This document shows, piece after piece, positions 23,340-31,812 of a stretch of 64,000 bases of DNA. The notes beneath the pieces were generated by a model. The model worked only from the letters and a program-made list of their open reading frames with translations, searched no databases and was not told the DNA's origin. The stretch's first letter is position 1. Each line of letters opens with the position of its first letter. This stretch comes from Thuidium tamariscinum (taxonomy: Eukaryota; Streptophyta; Bryopsida; Hypnales; Thuidiaceae): the NCBI GenBank assembly GCA_947034885.2, contig OX344751.2, forward strand, positions 10,168,001 through 10,232,000, written 5' to 3'. A program made the translations under genes and the position numbers.

Positions 23340-25938
23340 GACTAGTTCAGACCAGTTCTAAATAGAAACTATGTAGTAAGCTAAGTCAAATAGGCTTAAT
23401 AATGGGAATAGGACTAATAGTCAACCGGAAGATAAGAAGTAGTTAGGCTAATAGTCAGGTTCGGTTAGTGAGAGTTGGTTACGCCAAGAATACAAAGGCA
23501 AATCGACTTTCTCTTTTTTCTCTCTCTCTCGGCGTTTGCAGCAATTGCTCGCCCTTGCATTCTGTAATTTTTGCAACCTGTAATCAAATGCAATTTCCGT
23601 CCATTTTATTGTGTAAGCTCTTGTGATTCTGTGAGCCAATGATTGGCTTTGTGTTTTCTTTATTTGGACAATTAGCCAGGGATTGGCGTTGTTCTTGTTC
23701 TTTGCTTCTTGATATTCTTTTTGGAGTTACGGTCTATTAGCCAGTGATTGGTTTTGGAGTCTTTCTGGTTTCCTTGTGTTTCGTGCAATTACAGTCAATT
23801 AGGTAGTGAATGCTGGTTGAGTTTTATTTCCAACTGTGTGGATAGCTTGGGCTTGTGTGTGGACAATTTCTCTTGAATTAATTACGTTAAGGACGATTAG
23901 TCAATGAGTGCTCAGCAAATGAGAAGTCAGTAGCCAGGGATTGGTGCTGTTTAGTTGTTGAGTCGATTTGCCCGTGATTGGTTAAGTGAGATGTCGTGCA
24001 GAGGTCAGTGATTGGCTTTTATTTTCAATTCTTTATCAAGTCAATTAGCCGAGTGTGAGAGTTGATAACTGAGCTTGGTTTCCCAATTAAAAGTGGGCTA
24101 AACTGAATACAAAAACTTGGGATGTAATGAAGTAGTCAGGGAGTGGCTGCTTGTGTGTTTGCTTTATAATTAGGTAGTTAGAGATAAGTCAATTAGATGG
24201 TTTCCTAAGCGATTGGAGCAAGACTGCTAAGCTGGAGAAAGAACTGTAAAGAAATGGAAGGAGTTGCGGGAGAAAGCCAAGCTGCAAGGTTGCAAAATTC
24301 TAAGTCTAATTGACGGTAAGTTCCTATTATTCTAATATGCATAATTGTTTCTTGTTTTGATAAACTTGACAAATTGACAAATTGTTGATGAAGTAGGGAA
24401 TACTTCTAACTTTTATAAAACAAATATTTTATCAATTGCCAGTGATTGGTATGTCAAATCGAATAGTCTAAAGTCAAGGGTGTTAAGCCAGTGATTGGCA
24501 AGTTCCTTTTATTTTGTATTAGCAGTTTATTGATCAGTTGGTGGGAAGCTAACTGCTGCAAATTGGAATAGATAAGTCAAGTAGACAGGGCTATGATAAT
24601 TTCCCAAAGCAATTCTTTGATAAATTAATATTATAAACAAATTAATTATGCAAGGCGAATAGTCTGTGAACTGAATAAGGTGATGTACAAGAGGTTGGAC
24701 ATAACCCCATTCGGTTTACATACTGTTGAATGGTGATGTGTTTGGTTTATGTTTTAAAGTCTAATAGTCATATTAAAACTGGAGGTAAACATGCTCATGA
24801 AATCTGATGTCTAAATGATGAAGTCCAATAGTCTGATAAAGAAGGAATTAATACAGGGAACAATTTTGATGAAGTTCTTTTGATATACATAACCAAAATT
24901 TATTAATAAATTGATAAAACTGATCTTGTCTAATAGTCGTAATAGAATGTTGAATAGCAAAGTGTGATGCAGTAAGGATCAAAAGAGGACAGTGCAATTG
25001 TCATTACTTTAATTATATTAATTATAATTTTTGGAGGTCATTCCTATGTCAATTAGTCAATGTTTGCAAAGCTGGAATTAACAGAGCAACATAAGAATGA
25101 ATAATCGAATTTAGTAATTTAGTAATTAATTGAAGAATGGCTGGATGTCTAATTGTTTGGTATGTGGAGATTGGTTTGTAGAAAATCAATTTGACATTGT
25201 GTGCTAAGTGGTGTTTGCAGGGAAAAGAGGGAACCAAATATCTAATGCTAATAAGAAAATCTTTGAATATGGTTGTTGAGATCTTGTATGGAAGTTGGAC
25301 AAATTGACAATGTGTAGCTATTGCTAGAATCAGTTATTTGTTAGAATAGCCAGACCATTTGACTAAAGAACTTAATCATACCATTGTATATGGTTATGCT
25401 ATGTTTGATTTCACTAACTCAATGTGTATGATTCAGGAAGAGAAGTGACATGAATATTTGACTTGAACATAAATTGAGATTAATAATCTTTTGTGATTAA
25501 GTACTTAGTGAATAGTGGACCAATTGACTAAATATTAAATTGAAGAAATAATTAAAGAGAATACAATGGTGTATATGCACACCTATATATATTTAAATAT
25601 ACCTTGTGGGTTTGATTAAGTCTATAGAACAGGAGCCAAGAGTATTTGACACTCCTATGATTATTTGACACTAGAATTCTAGTATAAGACTGTGACAGTA
25701 AGTCAAGGGTTAGTTCCATGGGAATTGGACGGAAATTAGAATAAGTTAAGACATGAAATACCTTTAGAAAACTAATTCTTTTAATTTTAATCTTTTATTT
25801 CCGAAAATGAGTGATAATCCTACCTAAAAAGTGACTTTAGATACAAAACGATAGACTATTTGATTTTTCCCAAATGAAAGAACCACCACTAGGGGATTCC
25901 TTGGGTTTTGTTTTCTAAGAAATCCTAAGCTACATTTT
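23340..25938 (+). mobile_element. probable 5' LTR and leader of a long LTR retroelement
   Basis: The stretch lies directly before a primer-binding site (25939) and gag-containing ORFs and has no coding potential of its own. A pyrimidine-rich run (CTTTCTCTTTTTTCTCTCTC, near 23508) and the clustered motif array at 23637-24500 lie in it. The exact 5' boundary of the LTR cannot be set because no 3' LTR is in the window. If it ends just before the PBS, the LTR could exceed 2 kb, as in Ogre/Tat-type elements. Confidence 0.5.
23637..24500 (+). repeat. array of dispersed AGCCAGTGATTGGC motifs
   Basis: About ten copies of a TAGCCAGTGATTGG-like motif occur at irregular spacing (near 23637, 23672, 23729, 23795, 23931, 23966, 24002, 24130, 24436 and 24486). 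The core GCCAxTxxTTGGC is imperfectly palindromic. A second motif, TCTAATAGTCA, recurs near 23415, 23446, 24762, 24822 and 24930. Regular spacing is lacking, so this is not a simple tandem repeat; protein-binding or RNA-packaging sites are possible. Confidence 0.55.
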
Positions 25939-25956
25939 TGGCGCCGTTGCCGGGGA
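25939..25956 (+). promoter_or_regulatory. retroelement primer-binding site, tRNA-Asp type
   Basis: TGGCGCCGTTGCCGGGGA is the exact complement of the 3' 18 bases of plant tRNA-Asp (ending TCCCCGGCAACGGCGCCA). This PBS is known from Athila/Tat/Ogre-type Ty3/gypsy elements. It primes minus-strand DNA synthesis. It fixes the LTR/leader boundary a few bases upstream, near 25930-25936. Confidence 0.85.
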
Positions 25957-26232
25957 AAAATCCTGGCTATCGGTGTCTAAAATGTAAGGTAGGAATAGAT
26001 TCTCTTTTTAAAAATTCATAATCAAAATACCCTTTGATATAATAGGAAGAATAGAATATACAACTTCTTCTTATAAAACTCATAAGATGAATGGTATGTA
26101 TTCTTCCATAATTATATTCCAAGATTAAAGATTCGATTTTTGAAATTATTAAGAGAACCCTTAATATAAAAAAAAATTTTAAAAAAATTTAAAAAATCCT
26201 TGTGGAAAGAAAATTAGAATAATGATCTTCAA

Positions 26233-26745
26233 ATGGATCCACATAATAAAATAAGTAAAGACTTTATAAAAGATATGTTATTAGAAGTTTTTAAGGACGA
26301 GTCTAAAGTAGATACACCTAAGCCTGTAATACGTTATAATAGAGATTGTTTATTATCTATGAGACATAGAAATCTTAATAAACCTAGTAGTGAACCAATT
26401 GTGAAACCAACATATAAAATAGGACCGAAAAACATTAAAGTAAATAGAAGAGCTCCTCAAGAAAAGCCAAAGGTTGTGTGTAATTTTTGTGGTGCTTTAG
26501 GTCATATTAAAAGAACTTGTGCTAAAAACCAAGCGTATCAAAATAATCTTAGAGCCCGGTCAACCATTTTAGATTTTGAACCAAAATTTCTTAAGGTAGT
26601 TAAGTTTTTAGATTTATTACAAATTCGACCAACCACAATTGAGGAATTAAAACAATTAAGAACTATTATTGATACTTTAATTTATTTCCATCCAACTTCT
26701 TATAATCAACGTTGTCCACCCCCTTCTTATGAGCATATGGACTAA
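26233..26745 (+). CDS. retroelement ORF A with one zinc knuckle
   Basis: The ORF encodes 170 residues, starting at an ATG about 280 bases after the PBS. A CCHC knuckle, CNFCGALGHIKRTC, lies at residues 83-96 in a basic context, so the product probably binds nucleic acid. It precedes two further ORFs and the main gag in the same element. Extra ORFs upstream of gag are known from Ogre/Tat elements, but I could not match this protein to a named family. The C-terminal part has no recognised domain. Confidence 0.6.
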   Translation: MDPHNKISKDFIKDMLLEVFKDESKVDTPKPVIRYNRDCLLSMRHRNLNKPSSEPIVKPTYKIGPKNIKVNRRAPQEKPKVVCNFCGALGHIKRTCAKNQAYQNNLRARSTILDFEPKFLKVVKFLDLLQIRPTTIEELKQLRTIIDTLIYFHPTSYNQRCPPPSYEHMD

Positions 26746-26809
26746 ATAGGAAATTCAATACCTATAGATGATTAAAAGAACATAAAGGAAGTTATGAATA
26801 TAGTTCAAT

Positions 26810-27304
26810 ATGGATCCTTTATTACCATGGGAAATTCCCGAAGTGCTAAAGGATTGTTTTTCGGGTCCTTGTCTTTTTATGGCCTTATATCGATTCTATA
26901 AAGGTGCATATTTTGGACAAGGTTTTCAATTAAGTGGTAATTATATAGAGAATAGAGAATTTAAAGAATCTATTGAACATTTGCCTTTAGATATAAAGAG
27001 ATTAATTTTTAGTAAAATTTGGGATGAAGGAAAACCTTTTAGAGAAATCATTGTAAAAGAGGGACAATTGTATTTACCTTTTCAATTACATTATTTATTT
27101 TTACAATATTCAAAATTAAAACATATTGTTAAACCTAAGGTTCCTAGAGTGACTGCGGGTTGGACTGGTCAACAAATAGCAAGAAAGACTTATGCTTTTA
27201 GTTATGGACCAGTAGATTTAACCCATACCCCACTAATCCCTGAATTTATGTGTAGTAAGAAGTGTAATCCACTAAGTCCTTCCTTTAGTTTGATATGTCC
27301 ATAA
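26810..27304 (+). CDS. retroelement ORF B, unknown function
   Basis: The ORF encodes 164 residues, 64 bases after ORF A. It is mixed hydrophobic and basic, without zinc-binding, protease or polymerase motifs. It could be an independent small protein of the element or part of a longer ancestral product broken by mutations. No function is assigned. It is AT-rich like its neighbours, so codon use does not separate it from the rest of the element. Confidence 0.5.
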   Translation: MDPLLPWEIPEVLKDCFSGPCLFMALYRFYKGAYFGQGFQLSGNYIENREFKESIEHLPLDIKRLIFSKIWDEGKPFREIIVKEGQLYLPFQLHYLFLQYSKLKHIVKPKVPRVTAGWTGQQIARKTYAFSYGPVDLTHTPLIPEFMCSKKCNPLSPSFSLICP

Positions 27305-27504
27305 AAGACAAGCACATCAAACTCAAGGACACTTAATTCATTGTCATAAGATTTTTTAAAAGGAAAAGTATAAAACCCTGTAGTTATCTAAAAATAATGG
27401 GAACCCCTTATCTATTGAAATAATGGGACATTAATTCTTTTTGATTTTCATTGGAAATTTTTATTACAACTTTTTAAATCAATTAGATTCTATGGCCTCT
27501 CTAA

Positions 27505-28500
27505 ATGTCTGGACAAGATCCGGCAAAGGTATTTAGAGAAGCTGTACATAGGGCACGACGAGAAAGACCAACATTTAGAAGAACAAATTTGGCGTTTATA
27601 AATCCTTGTTTTTCACCTACTACACCTCCTTCTACTCCAACAGAACCATTGAGTGTAACTGCGAGTCCTATAATTACAGTTCAACCTCCACCTAGTCCAA
27701 TAGATCAGGATGTAGGAGAAACTTTGTGGTCACAATTTCAACGACTGGTTGCTAGTTCATACTATAGTGAACCACAAAGTGAATTAACTAGCCCAAACAT
27801 TGATTTTGAAATTTCCTCCACTACTCGACAGGTTTTAGAGAATGTTATTTCTGATCGAGGTAAAGCCATAGTAGATGATTCGTTAGAAGATACAGCATCT
27901 TCCTTTTATCCAGGAGAACCAATCACCCCTAATTCTGAACCTTCAACTCCTATTCCCCAGTTTGCAAGTCCAATTGGATCGCCCACATCAGGGATTTATA
28001 ATTTTGAAACTAGTGGGGAGATTACTGAATATTTACGAAGACATTGGTATGACCAAAGTCGTGGGGTTGTAGAACGATTAGAAAGCTATTTAACCCCCCT
28101 TAGGGCAAATTATTTATCTCCTGTTAAAGAGGAGTTAGAAACTTCTTCTACTAGTTCCAATTATAAAAATCTGGAACCATATCCTTTTAAGGGGAGCTCC
28201 TCGAGCCCAATTTTAAATTTTCAATATGAGAGTAATGTAAACCCATTTAATCATAATCCTAATTATGATAATCCGTTTAGTTATTATTCCGATCACCATA
28301 ACCTATATAGTGATCAACATTCAATTAATACAGATGTACCACCAATAGTCCCACCTTTTGAATCACCCTTTGTACCCTTTGTAGAACTACCAATAGACTC
28401 CTTGGAAGATCCTCCATCAGAGCCATTAGAAAGTAGTGATACTGAACCAAACAATATTAATATTGACCCACCACCACCTGATTTTGAAGAAATTAACTAG
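27505..28500 (+). CDS. retroelement ORF C, proline/serine-rich
   Basis: The ORF encodes 331 residues. The N-terminus is basic (VHRARRERPTFRR). The rest is a low-complexity region rich in Pro, Ser, Thr, Glu and Asn with a YNPF-type aromatic stretch near residues 240-275, and looks intrinsically disordered. It ends 15 bases before the gag ATG, which fits expression from one element transcript. No enzymatic motif is visible. It may be an accessory or N-terminal gag-region protein. Confidence 0.55.
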   Translation: MSGQDPAKVFREAVHRARRERPTFRRTNLAFINPCFSPTTPPSTPTEPLSVTASPIITVQPPPSPIDQDVGETLWSQFQRLVASSYYSEPQSELTSPNIDFEISSTTRQVLENVISDRGKAIVDDSLEDTASSFYPGEPITPNSEPSTPIPQFASPIGSPTSGIYNFETSGEITEYLRRHWYDQSRGVVERLESYLTPLRANYLSPVKEELETSSTSSNYKNLEPYPFKGSSSSPILNFQYESNVNPFNHNPNYDNPFSYYSDHHNLYSDQHSINTDVPPIVPPFESPFVPFVELPIDSLEDPPSEPLESSDTEPNNINIDPPPPDFEEIN

Positions 28501-28515
28501 ATAGACGAATACAAT

Positions 28516-29775
28516 ATGGCTCAACCTAGACCTTTAAATTTGGTAGATTTACCACAATATTACGGTCATGCTGGCTCTGACCCTGACCATCATTTAAATA
28601 GATTTAATATAGTATGCTTAGCTAATATGATCCCAGATGAACGGAAGCTTCAAACTTTTCCTGCTACCCTCTTGGGAATAGCTCAAGAATGGTACCAGAC
28701 TAATGGCCAAGCTTTTGTAGCATGGGATGCATTAAGAGATGCTTTCCTAGCCCGATTCCGACCTTTAGCCTTTACTGAAAGTTTGCAAGAAAGGTTAAGA
28801 ACCATTAGAATGGCAATAGGGGAATCAGTGACTAACTACTATGGTAGAATGGAGTACATTCTACAACGGTGGGGAAATCACGGAATCCCTGATGCCTATT
28901 TGACCGGAATCTTTATAGGAGGCTTATATCCTCCTGAATTTAAAATTGCCATAAAGGAAAAGAATCCTAGGGATATAGCAACCGCATTACAATATGCTAA
29001 ACAGTATGAAGAGGCTAGGATAGGAGAGGATCAAATGACCACCATAGATCCTAATATGTATCCTCCTCAGTTATCCTACCCTCAACCAGTGAGGCAATTA
29101 CCTAATTACCCACCACCTATTTATCCAAACATACCTATGAAAAATTATCCTCCTTCAACCGCAGTAGTAATACCTCCTGTGGCTGAAATAAAAGACACAA
29201 AATCAGATCTTTTGAATAAGTTGGTAGAAGAAATGGCTGATTTAAGGGTACAAATAACTAATGCCCCAATTAAAAGGGGTAAGCTTAACAATAATAGGAC
29301 AAATGTATGGTGCACTAATTGTAAAGGTCAAGGACATTTACCAAGTGAGTGCCCTTCACCTTTTACAAATGACCCTACAAACAATAGTAGACCTCATTGT
29401 AGTTTTTGTGGAGGAAATCATCTCACAGATAAGTGTTGGAATTTAGCATCTGTAAGACAAGAATTTAAGGACGTTAAACAAGTATTTCAAGTAGAGGAAA
29501 AACGGCCATGGGTGAATAAACAAAATCCTAATAGACGACCTTTTACACGTCCTAATAATGGGCCACCTTATAGGCCAAATGATAATAGGCCTAGGTGGAA
29601 TGATACATATAATGAACCTCCAGTTTGGAATGGACCACCTACAAATCCTAATACACATAGATATGGTCCACCCCAAGATGGAAAAATGGTAGTATGCTAT
29701 AGGTGTGGAGAATTAGGACATTATGCAAATAATTGTCCTAACCCACGTAAACAAGTTGGTTATACACAGGGTTGA
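28516..29775 (+). CDS. gag: Ty3/gypsy-type Gag with three zinc knuckles
   Basis: The ORF encodes 419 residues. Residues 20-180 match the plant retrotransposon gag fold (LGIAQEWYQ, WDALRDAFLARFRP, LRTIRMAIGESVTNYYGRM, IPDAYLTGIFIGGLYPPE). A Pro/Asn-rich linker follows, then three CCHC-type knuckles near residues 265-278, 294-306 (CX2CX3HX4C, one residue short) and 393-406 (CYRCGELGHYANNC). Gag forms the particle and packages the RNA. No protease, reverse transcriptase, RNase H or integrase follows: the ORF stops at 29775 and GC-rich island 1 begins within about 35 bases. The element is therefore truncated or a gag-only non-autonomous type. Confidence 0.88.
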   Translation: MAQPRPLNLVDLPQYYGHAGSDPDHHLNRFNIVCLANMIPDERKLQTFPATLLGIAQEWYQTNGQAFVAWDALRDAFLARFRPLAFTESLQERLRTIRMAIGESVTNYYGRMEYILQRWGNHGIPDAYLTGIFIGGLYPPEFKIAIKEKNPRDIATALQYAKQYEEARIGEDQMTTIDPNMYPPQLSYPQPVRQLPNYPPPIYPNIPMKNYPPSTAVVIPPVAEIKDTKSDLLNKLVEEMADLRVQITNAPIKRGKLNNNRTNVWCTNCKGQGHLPSECPSPFTNDPTNNSRPHCSFCGGNHLTDKCWNLASVRQEFKDVKQVFQVEEKRPWVNKQNPNRRPFTRPNNGPPYRPNDNRPRWNDTYNEPPVWNGPPTNPNTHRYGPPQDGKMVVCYRCGELGHYANNCPNPRKQVGYTQG

Positions 29776-29807
29776 CGAATCGGTACGTCCAGGCCAAAAT
29801 TACGTCC

Positions 29808-30046
29808 AAAATCCGGACGTCCGGACGTCCGGACTTAGTGGACGTAGTGGACGTTGTCCTCGGCGACCGGCGGACGGAGAAGCGAACGAAACTGCGGACG
29901 GGCAGACGGGCGGTCGGCCTGCGGACGGGCGGACCAAAGTGCGGACGGGTAGACGGGCGGTCGGCCAGCGGACGGGCAGACCAAAGTGCGGACGGGTGGA
30001 CGGCACTGCGGACGGGAGGACGGATGAGTGGGCGGTCGACAACTTG
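29808..30046. repeat. GC-rich CGGACGGGC island 1
   Basis: The island is a dense array of irregular units built from CGGACGG, GACGGGCGGTCGG and GGACCAAAGTGCGGACGGG, beginning with a palindromic run of TCCGGACG units. Flanking DNA is strongly AT-rich. It lies about 0.8 kb upstream of the SRA-domain ORF and directly after gag. Open frames on both strands arise from the composition and are not genes. Confidence 0.75.
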
Positions 30047-30081
30047 TATTTCTGGATTTAGGGTTTTCAAATAACATGTAA

Positions 30082-30420
30082 GGTAGATGGCTTGAAAAGC
30101 GACCCTTTAAGGGCTGTTCGGTTTAGAGTGGGTTTAGGGTTCCCAAAAATATTTCCCCTTATTTTTCATTTCAAGAACCATTGATGCGAAATCTAAACCA
30201 AATGGTTTCATATATTTCCAATCATTTATAAATTACTTATGTTTTCAAAGAATTCTAGCATAGGTATGTATTTGTGATTCTAGGTCTTGCAAGTTGCAAA
30301 ACCCACACAAGTGCAGTGTGGAAAAAACCATTGCTTGACCAAAAACAAGCAATGAAGCGCTCAAAAAGTAATACTTCAGATTCCTAAATGTGACCTTTAC
30401 TAAAATTAAGCCCTAAAACC
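30082..30420 (+). mobile_element. GGTAGGAGG-type element, partial
   Basis: It begins GGTAGATGGCTTGAAAAGCG followed by ACCCTTTAAGGGCTG, matching inward from the right end of the element at 54383-55162. The body (TTCATATATTTCC, AAATTACTTATG, TATTTGTGATTCTAGG) also matches. The preceding bases are GTAA rather than TTAA. No right end was found. Confidence 0.5.
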
Positions 30421-30726
30421 AACATTGTCTTCATATACTTTTAAGTCCAATTGAAAGTGCTATAACTTTTGTACCCAATTTCCAAATTCAACAAAACTTG
30501 TCGGAAAATTTGCACACTCTCTTCTAGTTTGTGTGATAAAATTTTTAGAACAATCTAAGTTACACTGATTACTTGGGAGTCAATCAAAGTTCACAAGTTC
30601 AATTTGAATTCACCAAACTGCATTGAGATGGCTTCAACTTCAGTGGCCTGTATCTTTTTCATCAAATGTTAGTTTTCCAAAAAATGTGTTGGGTTATGTT
30701 TTCCTTGAAGCCTAATTATTGTCGTA

Positions 30727-30805
30727 AATTTTTTTTATTTTTTTATTTTTTTAAACAAATGGAATTCCATTGCAAAACACAGAGTACAAAGCAGCCAAGC
30801 CAAGC
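30727..30805 (-). mobile_element. L1-type LINE 3' end
   Basis: On the minus strand the sequence reads TTGTACTCTGTGTTTTGCAA, then TGGAATTCCATTTGTTT and a long A-rich tail, the usual 3' end of plant L1-type LINEs. It lies just upstream of the SRA relic on the opposite strand. Only the 3' end is present. Confidence 0.55.
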
Positions 30806-30837
30806 CAGTTCAATCCATTGCTTCAGTCTGTCTAGCC

Positions 30838-31614
30838 TTGTTCCATATAGATGGCGACGGTCCTATTGCCACGCGAGATTTTCCTGAGGGTTGTGTGAGA
30901 TTGCCGAGGAAAGTCACGAAGAACCCCACAAGGCCACAACCAGCGGGAACTGTAGAGGAAGAGGCAATTTCAGACCCTAATGGAGCGGGAGCTTATGAGG
31001 TAGATGGAGAACTACCAAGAGATTTTGACCAGGTCAGTGTCAGGGATCAATTTTTGCAGCAGTGTGCTCTGTACTCCCGGATCTTACAACATTATCAAAA
31101 ACTCAAGACGAGGGGTCAGTTGCTTGGTAATCGGCCTGACTTGCAGGCAATGAAGCAGATGAATGAAGAAGGAAAATCTAATGAGTTTCAAAAGTTTGGT
31201 CACGTTCCCGGAATCGTAGTCGATGATCAATTTGAATTTTGGTCAGAAATGTTTGCCATTGGGTTGCACCGGCAAGTGCAAGGAGGGATTGCATGGGTTG
31301 AAGATCGAGGGGAGAAGGTGGCTTGCAGCGTGGTGATCTCAGGTGGTTACCGAGATGATGATGACCATGGGGAGACAGTCAAATACACTAGCGAGGGTGG
31401 AAACGATTACAAAGGTGACAAGCGGTTTTAAGGGGATCCAAAGCCCAAGAAAGGGAACAAAGCGCTTATTAACTCCTACAAACGTGGGGAAGTTGTTCGT
31501 TTGATTAGGGGCCATGATGTGGACGCTGGATGGAACAAAATGTATTCCTATGATGGATTGTACAAGGTGAAGCGTTACAACCTTGAGGTGGCACGAGATG
31601 GTCACAAGGTGTAA
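30838..31614 (+). pseudogene. SRA (YDG) domain relic of a SUVH-type protein
   Basis: The frame encodes the SRA fold: FGHVPGIVVDDQF, GLHRQVQGGIAWV, a VVISGGYRDDDDHGETV stretch and YTSEGGNDYKGDKR. Then comes an in-frame TAA at 31429-31431, after which the same frame continues with KPKKGNKALINSYKRGEVVR, VIRG-like LIRG and MYSYDGLYKVKRYN, ending at a second stop. Family knowledge: SRA domains bind methylated DNA, and in SUVH proteins precede pre-SET/SET domains that methylate H3K9. Here the protein lacks an ATG-led N-terminus (the frame opens at TTG), the last part of SRA and the whole SET region. It is most simply a retrocopied or transposon-carried fragment. Confidence 0.75.
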
Positions 31615-31812
31615 ACATTGTCACAATTTAATTTTTGTTCATTATTTTTAAATACCATGAAACCAAGAAATCAAAAATCAATAAATCATAGTGACGTTTC
31701 TAATATGCGCATGAAAACTTGTATTACTTTCAAAGGTTCAAACAAACCATTTCCATTACAAGCTCCATGTACCATGAATATCTAAACACCTAAGTCTACA
31801 TTCCTTGAATTT

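Noticed and set aside
29738-30077. Six overlapping open frames in GC island 1 (similarly at 40376-40829 and 43999-44485)
   Set aside because: They are open on both strands and in several frames at once because the repeat lacks stop triplets; the products are Arg/Pro/Gly repeats without domains.
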